64,000 nucleotides of DNA from Duganella phyllosphaerae (GCF_001758785.1 NZ_LROM01000062.1:17294-81293); one strand, 5' to 3'. Shown: positions 45,395 to 54,019, numbered from the stretch's first letter. Numbers and translations are program-made. Notes: generated from the letters alone by a model not told the origin.

Positions 45395-45927
45395 GGCTTG
45401 GCCGGGCAGGTCGAGGAAATCCACCTGCCGGTCGAGTTGATCTTGACGTCTTGCTGGCTGCCGGTGGCAGTCGTGCTCACATCCATCGCCATCGTGTAAT
45501 TTTTGTCGTCCACAAACTTCACGGTTCCGCGTCCGCTCGAGGCCGGATTCTTGCACGAGAACGCCACATCGTAGCCGCTGGCAATCGGCGTGCTGGTGGA
45601 CGTGCACTCACCTTTCTGATTCAACGGCAATTCCTTCCTGGCCGCCATCTCGGGCGTAACGCAGGCGCGCACGGCAATGGCGCCGTCGCGACTCACGGCG
45701 GGCGAGGAGACGCCGTTCTTGGCCAGGAAAGCATCCATCTGGGCCTTTTGCGCCGGCGGCAAATTGCCCAGCTGTTGCATGGCCATGTCCAGCGCAGCAC
45801 TGGTCTGGACGTCGGCGCTGGAGACCTTGCTGCTGGTCTCCCAGGTGCCTGGCTTGATGGTCGGTGCCGTTTGGGCGTTGGCCGACAAGGCAGCCAGGGC
45901 GGTGAGCATGATCGCGATGTGCTTCAT
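45391..45927 (-). CDS. DUF3617 family periplasmic protein
   Basis: This 178-residue protein has a signal peptide (KHIAIMLTALAALSANAQ). The mature part begins IKPGTWETSSKV and has VRACVTPEMAARKELPL and the Cys pattern typical of DUF3617. The family is small, periplasmic and uncharacterised. ATG 45927 is preceded by GAAAGGATC. The gene overlaps the porin stop by 4 bp on the opposite strand. A strong hairpin separates it from the small membrane-protein gene upstream. Confidence 0.75.
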   Translation of the reverse strand: MKHIAIMLTALAALSANAQTAPTIKPGTWETSSKVSSADVQTSAALDMAMQQLGNLPPAQKAQMDAFLAKNGVSSPAVSRDGAIAVRACVTPEMAARKELPLNQKGECTSTSTPIASGYDVAFSCKNPASSGRGTVKFVDDKNYTMAMDVSTTATGSQQDVKINSTGRWISSTCPAKP

Positions 45928-45943
45928 GGTGATCCTTTCAGAA

Positions 45944-45982
45944 TAAAAAAAGCGGCGCACCACCGTCAGGTGGGGCGCCGCT
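45944..45982 (-). terminator. Rho-independent terminator
   Basis: An 8-bp GC stem (AGCGGCGC paired with GCGCCGCT, extended by CACC/GGTG) is followed on the minus strand by a run of seven T. It lies after the small membrane-protein gene at 46003-46149 and just before the DUF3617 start, so it probably ends the former's transcript. Confidence 0.8.
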
Positions 45983-46002
45983 CATTCTAAGCGGGTGACG
46001 TA

Positions 46003-46149
46003 CTAGACGCCGCGACCGCTGATCAGGCGCAGCAGAATCATGATGATGGCAACAACCAGCAGCACGTGGATGAAACCGCCGATGGTGTACGAGGTGACCA
46101 GGCCCAGCAGCCACAGGATAAGCAGAACTACAGCGATGGTATAGAGCAT
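46003..46149 (-). CDS. Lmo0937 family small membrane protein
   Basis: This 48-residue protein is almost entirely hydrophobic (LYTIAVVLLILWLLGLVTSY, then FIHVLLVVAIIMILLRL), forming two membrane helices, as in the lmo0937 family. The family is widespread in stress-responsive loci but has no defined activity. The start ATG 46149 has AAAGGAGAG just upstream. It is followed by a strong terminator, so it is probably transcribed on its own. Confidence 0.75.
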   Translation of the reverse strand: MLYTIAVVLLILWLLGLVTSYTIGGFIHVLLVVAIIMILLRLISGRGV

Positions 46150-46315
46150 GATTCTCTCCTTTAGTAATGTTGTGACGTCCGCAGTGGGCATCGAAGCGAT
46201 GTCGAACTGTTTCGTTCGTATCTTGGAATCTATTATCTTTCTATACAGCCCAGTCTTCTGTACGCTGCCCCACGTAAATGGCCCACTGCTATCTTAAAAG
46301 CACATTAATCTGCAA

Positions 46316-46984
46316 TTAATTTGCCGAACGCAGCTTGCCGTCGACGATACGCACGTCATTACCCTCGCGCCATGCTGGTTGCGAGTTGTAATTGAAGGTA
46401 CGTTTTTTGCCGTTATCGAGGCGCACCGTCACTTGCCAGCTGTGGGTGGTCTTGATATGGCCTTCGATCTGGTTGCCGGCCACGGCGCCGCCCACCGCGC
46501 CTGCCACTGTCGCCAGTTGACGGCCATGGCCGCCACCGACCTGGTTACCGAGGATGCCGCCCAGGATGGCGCCGCCGGCCGCACCGACGCCACTGCCTTG
46601 CGGGCGATGCTCGATGGTGCGCACCGACTCGACCACGCCGCAGCTGTTGCAGACGGCAGCCGCTTGCTGTGCTGGCGCCGCTGCCGGTAATCGGTCGGGA
46701 GCCTGCTCCGGCGCGCGGTCGTAGCCGCGATCGGCTTCGCGCGCTGGCAGGTTGGCCGAGGCCAGCTGCAGCGGCGCCGCTTGCGCCGCGGCTTGCGCAT
46801 TGGCTGGCTCGCCCGGCGCCAGTTGGCCGGCCACGGCCGGCGGCAAGTCCGCATTGGCGTTGGACTTGGGCAGCCAGCCCATGATGGCGGCGGTGCCGAC
46901 CGCGCAGAACAGGATCACCGCAATCGCCGCGATCAGCAGCATCGGGTGCAGGGCAGGCTTGGTGGAGTGGACAGGTGGTGTCAT
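46316..46984 (-). CDS. Glycine-zipper 2TM domain protein
   Basis: This protein has about 222 residues. A single N-terminal membrane segment (MLLIAAIAVILFCAVGTAAIMGWL) is followed by an Ala/Pro-rich linker and then the glycine-zipper region GVGAAGGAILGGILGNQVGGGHGRQLATVAGAVGGAVAGNQIEG (about residues 130-175). Two Cys (CNSCG) precede it. The C-terminus (WQVTVRLDNGKKRTF, VRIVDGKL) is the usual end of PcpY/SlyB-like proteins. ATG 46984 is chosen for its AAGGAA site; upstream in-frame codons lack support. It is likely an envelope-stress protein. Confidence 0.72.
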   Translation of the reverse strand: MTPPVHSTKPALHPMLLIAAIAVILFCAVGTAAIMGWLPKSNANADLPPAVAGQLAPGEPANAQAAAQAAPLQLASANLPAREADRGYDRAPEQAPDRLPAAAPAQQAAAVCNSCGVVESVRTIEHRPQGSGVGAAGGAILGGILGNQVGGGHGRQLATVAGAVGGAVAGNQIEGHIKTTHSWQVTVRLDNGKKRTFNYNSQPAWREGNDVRIVDGKLRSAN

Positions 46985-47184
46985 GACGGTTCCTTGGTTT
47001 CTTGTTGGTGACTTATGGTGTTGTTCAGGTGGTGGTACAGGTGCTGTACAGGTGTTGTTTTTGCCTGTTCTATTGCAGCTCATTTGCGTCAATGTGCAGC
47101 ACCGCACATTGTCTCGTCGGGCCGGCTTTGCTTCCGTGCGTCAGCGTACATACGACCCAAATCATTGCCGTTACGCTAAGCCCC

Positions 47185-47934
47185 ATGCATACCCATCACA
47201 ACCACCTTGCCGAAGACGACAGGAGCCCAGCGCGCGCGCTGGTTAATCGTTTATTGTCCAGTTTGCCCGACGATGAGCAAGGCGAACTGGCGCGGCTGGG
47301 GGAAACGGTAAAGGTCGAAGTGGGCGATGTACTTTACGAGCCGGGCCAGACCGTGCGTCACGTGTATTTCCCCATCGATTGCCTGTTGTCGCTGCTGGCC
47401 GTCGCTGAGGGGCGCATGACGCTCGAGGTCGGTTCCGTGGGCCGCGAAGGCATGATCGGCGCACCGGTGGTGCTCGGTCACGAAATGGCGCAGGTACGCG
47501 CCGTGGTACAACGGGCCGGTCGTGCCGTGCGCATCGATGCTGCCGAATTTCGCCTGGTGTACGCGCGCACGGAGCCGTTGCAGCGCCTGCTGCACCGCTA
47601 TACCGATACCTTGCTGGCGCAGGCGATCCAGATCGCTGTCTGCAGCCGCTTCCACGTGCTCGAGGCGCGCCTGGCGCGCTCGCTGTTGATTACCCGTGAC
47701 CGCTTGCAGTCCGATAAATTCCACCTGACCCACGAGTTCCTGGCCCACGCGCTCGGTGTGCGGCGGGTGGGCGTGACCAAGGCGGCCAGCGCCTTGCAGA
47801 ACCAGAAACTGATTTCCTATAGCCGCGGCAATATCGAGATCCTCGATGCAGCAGGGCTGGAGGCGGTGTCGTGCCGCTGCTACGAGCTGGTGAAGGACGA
47901 GGGACTGATCGGCATTTCCAACGTATTTGTTTGA
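47185..47934 (+). CDS. Crp/Fnr family transcriptional regulator
   Basis: This 249-residue protein has an N-terminal cyclic-nucleotide-binding-like beta-roll (about residues 40-130: YEPGQTVRHVYFPIDCLLSLL, LEVGSVGREGMIGAPVVLG) and a C-terminal winged helix (LTHEFLAHALGVRRVGVTKAASALQNQ, about 190-216). It lacks the Fnr iron-sulfur Cys pattern. The ATG 47185 was chosen because the conserved domain starts soon after; the long upstream open frame is atypical. It is the only regulator inside the envelope-stress cluster and a candidate controller of it. Confidence 0.8.
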   Translation: MHTHHNHLAEDDRSPARALVNRLLSSLPDDEQGELARLGETVKVEVGDVLYEPGQTVRHVYFPIDCLLSLLAVAEGRMTLEVGSVGREGMIGAPVVLGHEMAQVRAVVQRAGRAVRIDAAEFRLVYARTEPLQRLLHRYTDTLLAQAIQIAVCSRFHVLEARLARSLLITRDRLQSDKFHLTHEFLAHALGVRRVGVTKAASALQNQKLISYSRGNIEILDAAGLEAVSCRCYELVKDEGLIGISNVFV

Positions 47935-47957
47935 TCAAGCTGCCGCCAAAATAAAAT

Positions 47958-47987
47958 CCGTCATTCCTGCCTGCGCGGGAATGACGG
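47958..47987. repeat. REP-like palindrome
   Basis: CCGTCATTCC, a short loop containing TGCCTGCGC, then GGGAATGACGG form a clean palindrome, the full form of the element seen in degraded form at 18165-18300. It lies between two convergent genes and could act as a bidirectional hairpin. There is no T-run, so termination is only possible, not certain. Confidence 0.65.
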
Positions 47988-48007
47988 ATCTCGTGGTTTG
48001 TCGGTGA

Positions 48008-48232
48008 TTAACGCGACGGCTTTTGTACCTGGTTGCCGATCACGCCACCCACTGCCGCGCCGCCCACTGCGCCCACAGCGCTGCCGCCGGTCAGCACCGA
48101 GCCGGCCACTGCGCCAACACCGGCGCCCACGGCCGTGTTACGGTCCTGGTTGGACATGCCGGCGCAAGCCGTCAGGCTCAGGGTTGCCACCACTACTGCA
48201 GCTGCCGAAGCAACACGTTTGATCGTATTCAT
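48008..48232 (-). CDS. Glycine-zipper lipoprotein, OsmB-like
   Basis: This 74-residue protein has a lipoprotein signal ending LTACAG at about residues 20-25, then a glycine zipper: NTAVGAGVGAVAGSVLTGGSAVGAVGGAAVGGVIGNQ. Similar small lipoproteins (OsmB/YMGG types) are induced by osmotic or envelope stress. ATG 48232 gives the correct signal; a GGAG-type site (TGAGGAGAAA) precedes it. It is convergent with the Crp-type gene. Confidence 0.78.
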   Translation of the reverse strand: MNTIKRVASAAAVVVATLSLTACAGMSNQDRNTAVGAGVGAVAGSVLTGGSAVGAVGGAAVGGVIGNQVQKPSR

Positions 48233-48357
48233 TGTTTTCTCCTCAGGTCGCTCATGAAGGCGCGGTCTCATCCGCACCGATGACTGAAGAATACTTCTTG
48301 CCGAATCGAATCTCCGTTCGGCAGCGCACCTTGAAACACCTTGTTACCCTTGTTACC

Positions 48358-50391
48358 CTATTTTCCCGCTCGCTTGCCTGGTCCGGGACCGCGTGCCAGC
48401 AGCGCCTGGCATTGCGTGGCCGGCGTCGGGCCGGACCCGGTGGACACCAGCGGCGCGATGGCGGCCACCGGGGCCACCAGGGCCAGCGCCACGGCGCCGC
48501 CGGCGCGCAGCGCCATGCTGCCCTTGTCGATGGTTACCTCGGTATCCTTGAAGGTGCCGCGCACGTAAATCGGCGAGCGCAGCGACAGGATGCGCATGCT
48601 CTTCGCATCAGGCTTGAGCGTAAGGTCGAGCTTTTCGTTGGCCAGGTTGACGGTGCCGCTGGCATTGATGACCGCTTCGGCCGTGTCCACCACGAACAGG
48701 CGCGAACGCATCAGGCCGTCACGTACGCCGAAATCGGCCACCAGGCAGTTGAGCTTGACCTGCTCGTCGCCGAACAGGCGCGTGACCACCACGCTGCCGA
48801 GGTTCAGTCCCATTTCCTCGAGCATCAGCTTGCTCACGCTGCCGCCGCTGACCGCGCCCTTGAAGTCGCCATTGGACGAACCGAGCAAATCGGCCACGGA
48901 GTTGCCGCTGGCGGTCAACGCCACGTCGGCATTGACCTCGCCCACGGTGGCGCGCATGCCGTTGATGTCGGGGAACAGCTGCTTGAGTTGCAGTCGGCGC
49001 AGGTCGGCCTTGAGCTCGGCGCGGATGGCGCGCGGATCGACCTTGCCGCTGCCGTCGAGCACGATATTCGACGCGAATCGCCCGCCGGCGATATCGAAGT
49101 TGAGCGGCTTGAGCGACAGCACGCCATCTTTCATGTGCAGCAGGGTTTCGACGTTTTGCACCGGCAGGCCCTGGCCGCGCGTGATGCGCTGCGCTTGCAG
49201 CTTGACGTCGGCGTCGAGCGTGGTCCAGCGGTCTTTGCGGAACGCTTCCACCGGCAGCACCTTGTTGCGCGGCTGGACGGTTTCCACCCCGCGCGCCTCG
49301 CGGCTGGCGTTGGAGTCGGCGCCCACCAGCGGCCCCAGGTCGGACAATTGCAGCAGGGTCGAGGTCACCGTGCCGGTCAGCAGCGGGCGCGGCGTGGCCG
49401 AGCGGTAATCGAGCGTGCCGGCAATGTCGCTGCTGCCCACGCGGCCGGTAAAGTCCTGGTAGCGCCAGTGGCTGCCGGCGCGGTCGATGCTGCCGGTGAG
49501 CCGTCCCTCGGTGGTAAACGGCGGCGTCTCGGGCAGCAGCACGCCGGTGATGCCGTACAGGCGCGCCATGCTGGGGCCGGACATGTTGAGTTTCAGGTCG
49601 AGCGCGGTGAGGGCGGCGGGGCGGGTGAGCGTGCCCTCGGCGGCAATGCGGGTGCCCCCCACGTCGAGGGTGGCTGCCAGCGGGTAGGGCGCGGCGTGTT
49701 CCTGCAAGCCCAGCACGGCGCCCGACTTGCCGCTGCCGCTGATGGCCTGCTCGTTCCACTTGCCCTTGAGCGTCCACGCCACGCCGTACAGCCTGTCATT
49801 GGCCAGGGTGTCGACCGTGGCCACCGCATCGACATGGGTGGACGCGTCGCGGTAGTTGACGATGCCGCGCGCCAGCACCACGCGCTGCACCGCCAGCTGC
49901 CACGAGGGCTGCTGGTCGTCCTTGTGAAAAGTCCAGTTGTTGCGGCCCGCTTCATCGCGCAGCAGCCACAGTTGCGGCTGGTCGAAGCGCAGCAGCGGCA
50001 CCACGATGCGCTGGCGCAGCAGCGGCAGCAGTTCCACCGCGAAGGCGAACTGGCCCACGCTGGCAAACTCGCCGCCGGCCTTGATCGACGCCGGCTGGCC
50101 GATATGGACGTCGCGCGCCACCAGGTGCGGCAACGGTAGATAGTCGCGCCAGGAGTCGGGCCGGGCAAGGTCGGCGCCGGCGCCCTGCTGGCGCCAGGCC
50201 AGCGTGAGCGAGCCACGGATCGCAAACGGCCGGTCGATGGCCGCGCCGATGCGCTGGCTGATCCACGGCCGCGCGCTGTTCCAGTCGTAGGTGGCCAGCG
50301 CGATCGCGGCGGCGGCGGCGGCAAGCATGCCTGCCCCGGCCACCACGAGGACAACACGAACGGAGCGGCGGCGGAGCAGGGCAGGAGGCAT
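48358..50391 (-). CDS. AsmA family protein
   Basis: This protein has about 677 residues. A membrane anchor lies at residues 10-30 (VRVVLVVAGAGMLAAAAAAIALATY), followed by an AsmA body: DWNSARPWISQRIGAAIDRPFAIRG at the start and, near the end, LTASGNSVADLLGSSNGDFK and NLANEKLDLTLKPDAK, the conserved AsmA C-terminus. AsmA-like proteins affect outer-membrane assembly and phospholipid transport. ATG 50391 was preferred over 50421 because the membrane segment then starts normally. It is transcribed alone on the minus strand. Confidence 0.82.
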   Translation of the reverse strand: MPPALLRRRSVRVVLVVAGAGMLAAAAAAIALATYDWNSARPWISQRIGAAIDRPFAIRGSLTLAWRQQGAGADLARPDSWRDYLPLPHLVARDVHIGQPASIKAGGEFASVGQFAFAVELLPLLRQRIVVPLLRFDQPQLWLLRDEAGRNNWTFHKDDQQPSWQLAVQRVVLARGIVNYRDASTHVDAVATVDTLANDRLYGVAWTLKGKWNEQAISGSGKSGAVLGLQEHAAPYPLAATLDVGGTRIAAEGTLTRPAALTALDLKLNMSGPSMARLYGITGVLLPETPPFTTEGRLTGSIDRAGSHWRYQDFTGRVGSSDIAGTLDYRSATPRPLLTGTVTSTLLQLSDLGPLVGADSNASREARGVETVQPRNKVLPVEAFRKDRWTTLDADVKLQAQRITRGQGLPVQNVETLLHMKDGVLSLKPLNFDIAGGRFASNIVLDGSGKVDPRAIRAELKADLRRLQLKQLFPDINGMRATVGEVNADVALTASGNSVADLLGSSNGDFKGAVSGGSVSKLMLEEMGLNLGSVVVTRLFGDEQVKLNCLVADFGVRDGLMRSRLFVVDTAEAVINASGTVNLANEKLDLTLKPDAKSMRILSLRSPIYVRGTFKDTEVTIDKGSMALRAGGAVALALVAPVAAIAPLVSTGSGPTPATQCQALLARGPGPGKRAGK

Positions 50392-50587
50392 CGTGAAAGT
50401 AGGGAGCTGGCAGGTTGCCACATTCTACACAGGACCGCGTGGGCGGCCTGTCCGGGTGCGCCAGCGCACGTACGGCGCGTACCGGCAGCGGGGTGTCGGC
50501 CCTATGTGCGGCACCGAACTGAGCGAGCCAGGGCATGCGCCTATAACGTTACTTGTCAGTTCAATATTTTCACAAGGAGAACAATAA

Positions 50588-50974
50588 ATGAACACAGTTC
50601 AGCATAAAGTCAAAGTAATCTGCGGCGCTCTGGCGCTGTTGGGCCTGGCAGCGTGCGCCAGCGAGAAGACCCCGGCTACTGCCGACGTCGCCGTCTCGCG
50701 CGCTGCTGTCGCCAACGCCACCTCGGCCGGCGCTGCCGACCTGGCGCCGGAAGAGATGAAATCGGCCCGTGAAAAGATGATGCGCGCCAACCAGGCGCTG
50801 GCCGCCAAGGACTACAAGCTGGCCCAGGACCTCGCCGCGCAAGCGCAGGCCGACGCCCAGCTGGCGCAAAGCAAGGCCAACTCGGCCAAGGCTACCGCCG
50901 CTGCGGACGAGCTGCAGCAAAGCATCCGCGTCCTGCGCGAAGAAGCTGCGCGCGCCAACACCCAACAACAATAA
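50588..50974 (+). CDS. DUF4398 domain lipoprotein
   Basis: This 128-residue protein has a lipoprotein signal with the box GLAACAS at about residues 19-25. The mature part is helical and Ala-rich: LAPEEMKSAREKMMRANQALAAKDYKLAQDLAAQAQADAQLAQ, typical of DUF4398, a coiled coil that often accompanies OmpA-like proteins. A GGAG-type site precedes the ATG. It is followed 15 bp later by a DUF4398-OmpA fusion gene, so the two are one operon, probably linking the outer membrane to peptidoglycan. Confidence 0.78.
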   Translation: MNTVQHKVKVICGALALLGLAACASEKTPATADVAVSRAAVANATSAGAADLAPEEMKSAREKMMRANQALAAKDYKLAQDLAAQAQADAQLAQSKANSAKATAAADELQQSIRVLREEAARANTQQQ

Positions 50975-50989
50975 AAACTGGAGCCCGAT

Positions 50990-51901
50990 ATGATCCCTAC
51001 CAAATTCATGACCAAGCTGCGCATCCTGCCTGCCGCCGTTGCCGTGGCAATCGTCCTGTCCGCATGCAGCAGCGCGCCGATCACCACCAGCGAGCTCGAC
51101 GGTGCACGCGGTGACTTCGTCGCCGCCCAGAGCAACCCTGCCGTTGCTGCCAGCGCACCGGTGGAATTCAAGGCCGCCGCAGACGCGCTCGACCGCGCTA
51201 ACGCCGCTGCCGCCCAGCGCGAAAGCCTGGCCGACATCGACAAGCTGGCCTATATCGCCAAGCAGAAGATCGCCACCGCCCAGGAAGTGACCAAGCAGCG
51301 CCAGGCCGAAGCCAACGTGGCGCAAGCCGGCCGCCAGCGTGACGAAGTGCGCCTGGAAGCGCGCACCGCCGAAGCCGACAAGGCCCGCATGGCTGCCGAT
51401 CGCGCCAAGGCAGACGCCGATGCAGCGCGCCAGCAGGCCGACACGGCCGCAGCCTCCGCCCGCGACGAGCAAGCCAAGGCCGCAGCATTGCAGCAGCAAC
51501 TGAACGATCTGCAAGCCAAGCAGACCGATCGCGGTCTGGTGATCACGCTCAACGACGTGCTGTTCAACGTGGACAAGGCCGAACTGAGCGCCGAAGGCAT
51601 GCGCACCGCGCAAAAACTGGCCGACGTGCTGGCCCAGGAACCGAAAAGCATGGTGCTGATCGAAGGCTTCACCGATTCGACCGGCAGCTCGTCGCACAAC
51701 CTCGACCTGTCGCAGCGCCGCGCCGATGCCGTGCGCCAGGCCCTGGTCGGCATGGGCGTACCAGCCAACAAGATCTCCACCAAGGGCTACGGCGCCGCCT
51801 ACCCGGTGGCCGGCAACAACGACGCTGCCAGCCGTCAACTGAATCGCCGCGTGGAAATCGTGCTGTCGCAAAACGGCGCACCGATCACCAACCGTCGTTA
51901 A
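50990..51901 (+). CDS. OmpA family lipoprotein with DUF4398 region
   Basis: This 303-residue protein has a lipoprotein signal with the box VLSACSS (about residues 21-27). Residues about 35-180 are DUF4398-like coiled coil (RQRDEVRLEARTAEADKARMAADRAKADADAARQQAD). Residues about 185-295 are an OmpA peptidoglycan-binding domain: LNDVLFNVDKAELSAEG, IEGFTDSTGSSSHNLDLSQRRADAV, ANKISTKGYGAAYPV and NRRVEIVLS. It probably ties the outer membrane to the wall. Start ATG 50990 has GGAG upstream; a shorter start at 51008 is possible. It follows a DUF4398 lipoprotein gene. Confidence 0.85.
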   Translation: MIPTKFMTKLRILPAAVAVAIVLSACSSAPITTSELDGARGDFVAAQSNPAVAASAPVEFKAAADALDRANAAAAQRESLADIDKLAYIAKQKIATAQEVTKQRQAEANVAQAGRQRDEVRLEARTAEADKARMAADRAKADADAARQQADTAAASARDEQAKAAALQQQLNDLQAKQTDRGLVITLNDVLFNVDKAELSAEGMRTAQKLADVLAQEPKSMVLIEGFTDSTGSSSHNLDLSQRRADAVRQALVGMGVPANKISTKGYGAAYPVAGNNDAASRQLNRRVEIVLSQNGAPITNRR

Positions 51902-51932
51902 TCCAATAATTCATTGAAAAGGACTATTTATC

Positions 51933-52469
51933 ATGGCTGAATCCAACCCCACCCATCCGGCAGGCATCGATCGTGAAGCTATCCGTGAAGCAGCACGCAA
52001 CATGCTGGACGGCCCGGTAACGTCCGGTTACAAGGGCGACCGCGAAGCAGTCATCAAAATGCTCAACGACGCGCTGGCTACCGAGCTGGTCTGCGTTATG
52101 CGCTACAAGCGCCACTACTACACGGTCAGCGGCTTGCAAAACGGCCCGATCAAGGCCGAGTTCCTGGAGCATGCCACCCAGGAACAGGAACACGCCGATT
52201 CGCTGGCCGAGCGCATCGTTCAGCTCAACGGCGAGCCTGATTTCAATCCTGCAACGTTGCTCGCACGCAGCCATGCCGAGTATGATGCATCGGACGACGT
52301 GCAATCGATGATCAAGGCTAACCTGATCGCGGAGCGCGTTGCCATCGAGTCTTATCGTCAAATGATCGAGCAAATCGGCGATACCGACCCGACGACGCGC
52401 CATCTTTTGATCAGCATCATGGCCGTGGAAGAAGAACACGCGGACGATATGCGCGATCTGCTTGAATAA
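51933..52469 (+). CDS. Ferritin-like (bacterioferritin-type) protein
   Basis: This 178-residue four-helix-bundle protein has ferroxidase-type carboxylates and His: LATELVCVMRYKRHYYTVSG, FLEHATQEQEHADSLAERI (about residues 80-98), LIAERVAIESYRQMIEQIGD and VEEEHADDMRDLL. It resembles bacterioferritin-like / Dps-related proteins that sequester iron and limit oxidative damage. Residues 1-40 are an extended N-terminus. It lies 31 bp after the OmpA-like gene; the surrounding small stress proteins suggest stress-induced expression. Confidence 0.82.
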   Translation: MAESNPTHPAGIDREAIREAARNMLDGPVTSGYKGDREAVIKMLNDALATELVCVMRYKRHYYTVSGLQNGPIKAEFLEHATQEQEHADSLAERIVQLNGEPDFNPATLLARSHAEYDASDDVQSMIKANLIAERVAIESYRQMIEQIGDTDPTTRHLLISIMAVEEEHADDMRDLLE

Positions 52470-52537
52470 TCGATTAGGCCAGTTTGACAATTTGTTGTAC
52501 AGTTTTCACTTCTCAAAACCATAACAGGAGCATCATT

Positions 52538-52840
52538 ATGTTGGAACAAAATATCAGCACCGTGAATAACGACGTGAAAACTCTGGTCAAGGATGCTCAA
52601 GCATTGTTCACCGCCGCCACCGCACTGACCGGCGAAAAAGCCGACGAACTGCGTGGCCGTGGCATGCGCGCGCTGGACTCCGCCCTGGCCAAGGCCCACG
52701 AAGCGCAAATCAGCGCCCTGGCCGCCAGCAAGGAAGCCGCCAAGCAGGCTGACGCCTACGTCAAGGAAAACCCATGGCGTTCGATCGCCGCAGCGGCCAG
52801 TATCGGCTTGCTGGTTGGCGTGATCATCGGCCGTAAGTAA
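52538..52840 (+). CDS. DUF883 (ElaB/YqjD-like) protein
   Basis: This 100-residue protein has helical N-terminus NISTVNNDVKTLVKDAQALFTAA and C-terminal membrane helix (PWRSIAAAASIGLLVGVIIGRK), the conserved DUF883 end. YqjD/ElaB proteins are stationary-phase inner-membrane proteins that bind ribosomes in E. coli. AGGAG lies 8 nt before ATG 52538. The gene is 3 bp before a YqjE-like gene and then a YqjK-like gene, the same order as the E. coli yqjDEK cluster. Confidence 0.85.
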   Translation: MLEQNISTVNNDVKTLVKDAQALFTAATALTGEKADELRGRGMRALDSALAKAHEAQISALAASKEAAKQADAYVKENPWRSIAAAASIGLLVGVIIGRK

Positions 52841-52843
52841 GCG

Positions 52844-53230
52844 ATGGCGCAAGCTGACGAAATGAACCGTCCGCCTGGCCTGATTGCGTCGCTGGGCAAC
52901 ATCGCCCGCAACAGCATGGGCCTGCTGCTGACGCGGCTGGAACTCGCTGCCCTCGAGTTGTCGCAGGTGCGTAATCACCTGCTGCAACTGGTGGTGGCGT
53001 TTGCCGTCGCGCTGGTGGCCGGCTGTTTTGCGTTGGCGTGCATTACGGTCATGGTGGGTTACCTGGCGTGGAGTACGCTGGGCTGGCTCATCCTGCCGAT
53101 CCTGGCCGGGTTCTTCCTGGTGCTGGCGATAGGCTTGATCCTGTACGCGCGTGGCCTGATCAATGCCGGCAAGCTGTCGATGCCAGCCACCATGGCCGAG
53201 CTCAAGTCCGACCGCGACATGTTGATGTAA
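52844..53230 (+). CDS. YqjE-like phage holin family membrane protein
   Basis: This 128-residue protein has a short soluble N-terminus, then two membrane helices (about residues 40-65 and 70-95: LLQLVVAFAVALVAGCFALACITVM, LGWLILPILAGFFLVLAIGLILYA). It matches DUF1469 (YqjE), which is grouped with holin-3 proteins but is not phage-derived here. It follows the DUF883 gene by 3 bp and precedes the next gene by 9 bp, forming a YqjD-YqjE-YqjK-like operon. Confidence 0.82.
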   Translation: MAQADEMNRPPGLIASLGNIARNSMGLLLTRLELAALELSQVRNHLLQLVVAFAVALVAGCFALACITVMVGYLAWSTLGWLILPILAGFFLVLAIGLILYARGLINAGKLSMPATMAELKSDRDMLM

Positions 53231-53239
53231 GGAGAGCAG

Positions 53240-53596
53240 ATGAGCAAACAGTCACATGATCCGGTCGCGGCCGATATCCAGCGCGTGATCCGCGAGGGCG
53301 AGCTGTATCGCATCAAGGTGGTCCACGCCAAGGCACTGGTAGCGCAAGCCCTGCGGCCCGACGCGCTGATGCACGGCGCGATGGACCACGCCGTCAGTCT
53401 GGCGCAGGCGCGCCTGGGCGGCTTGATGCAGCCCGGCGGGTTGAGCAACTTCAACTACAAGGCGCTGATGCCCTACGCCATCACGGTCGGCTCGTTTCTG
53501 GCGCGCAAACGCCTGATCAAGCCGGTGCTGGGCGTGGCGGCGCTGGCCGGTGTTGGGGTGGCTTGGTTGCTCAAGCGCAAGCGCTCCACGACTTAA
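53240..53596 (+). CDS. YqjK-like small protein
   Basis: This 118-residue protein has a soluble, helical N-terminal region and a hydrophobic end (LIKPVLGVAALAGVGVAWLLKRKRS), a single C-terminal membrane helix with a basic tail. Its place as third gene after DUF883 and YqjE-like genes makes a YqjK-equivalent likely; sequence similarity by eye is weak. GGAG precedes the ATG. It is followed by a strong hairpin. Confidence 0.6.
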   Translation: MSKQSHDPVAADIQRVIREGELYRIKVVHAKALVAQALRPDALMHGAMDHAVSLAQARLGGLMQPGGLSNFNYKALMPYAITVGSFLARKRLIKPVLGVAALAGVGVAWLLKRKRSTT

Positions 53597-53619
53597 GCTG
53601 GCACCGCAGCCAAAACCAT

Positions 53620-53652
53620 CGGGCCCGTGAGCGATAACCGTTCACGGGCCCG
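53620..53652. terminator. Hairpin between convergent genes
   Basis: An 11-bp perfect inverted repeat (CGGGCCCGTGA / TCACGGGCCCG) with an 11-nt loop lies between the YqjK-like gene and the convergent periplasmic hypothetical gene. It lacks a T-run on either side, so it may be a Rho-assisted or processing hairpin. It is well placed to serve both transcripts. Confidence 0.6.
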
Positions 53653-53674
53653 AATGCTTTACAAGCATGCACAA

Positions 53675-54019
53675 TCAGGGTTGTTTGGCGTTTTCGGCGA
53701 GCACGGCCGTCACGTTGGCCATGTCGTGGCGGTAGGTGTCCTGCGCCTGCTTCAGGCAGCTGGCGCGCTCGGCGGCAGGCCCCTTGGCGCAGGCCTGCCT
53801 GGCTTCGGCCAGCGCGGCGCCGATTTCCTTGCGCAGGGTGCGCTCTTTCTGCGCCGGGGTGATGTCTTCGCGGTGCCAGCGGGCCGGATCGCCGTTGGCG
53901 ATTTCCTGCTGCTGCAACTTGACGTTTTGCGGCGGCGTGTTGTCTTGTGCCTGCGCGGCAAACGCCGCGCAGGACAGGGCCAGCACGGCGCCGCAGGTCA
54001 GGGTCTGGAAAGTCTTCAT
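53675..54019 (-). CDS. Periplasmic hypothetical protein
   Basis: This 114-residue protein has signal peptide FQTLTCGAVLALSCAAFAAQA. The mature part contains NVKLQQQEIANGDPARWHRED and EARQACAKGPAAERASCLKQAQ, the latter a Cys pair in a helical hairpin. This resembles small hypothetical proteins common in Oxalobacteraceae, but no domain can be named. It lies 16 bp after a DUF3309 gene in the same direction and ends near the 53620 hairpin. Confidence 0.6.
   Translation of the reverse strand: MKTFQTLTCGAVLALSCAAFAAQAQDNTPPQNVKLQQQEIANGDPARWHREDITPAQKERTLRKEIGAALAEARQACAKGPAAERASCLKQAQDTYRHDMANVTAVLAENAKQP

Noticed and set aside
48232..50139. Long plus-strand frame opposite the AsmA gene
   Set aside because: The minus strand encodes a full AsmA protein with membrane anchor and conserved C-terminus; the plus-strand frame has no start site or domain.
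52844..53230. Prophage holin
   Set aside because: The protein is a YqjE-type chromosomal membrane protein in a DUF883 operon, with no other phage genes nearby.
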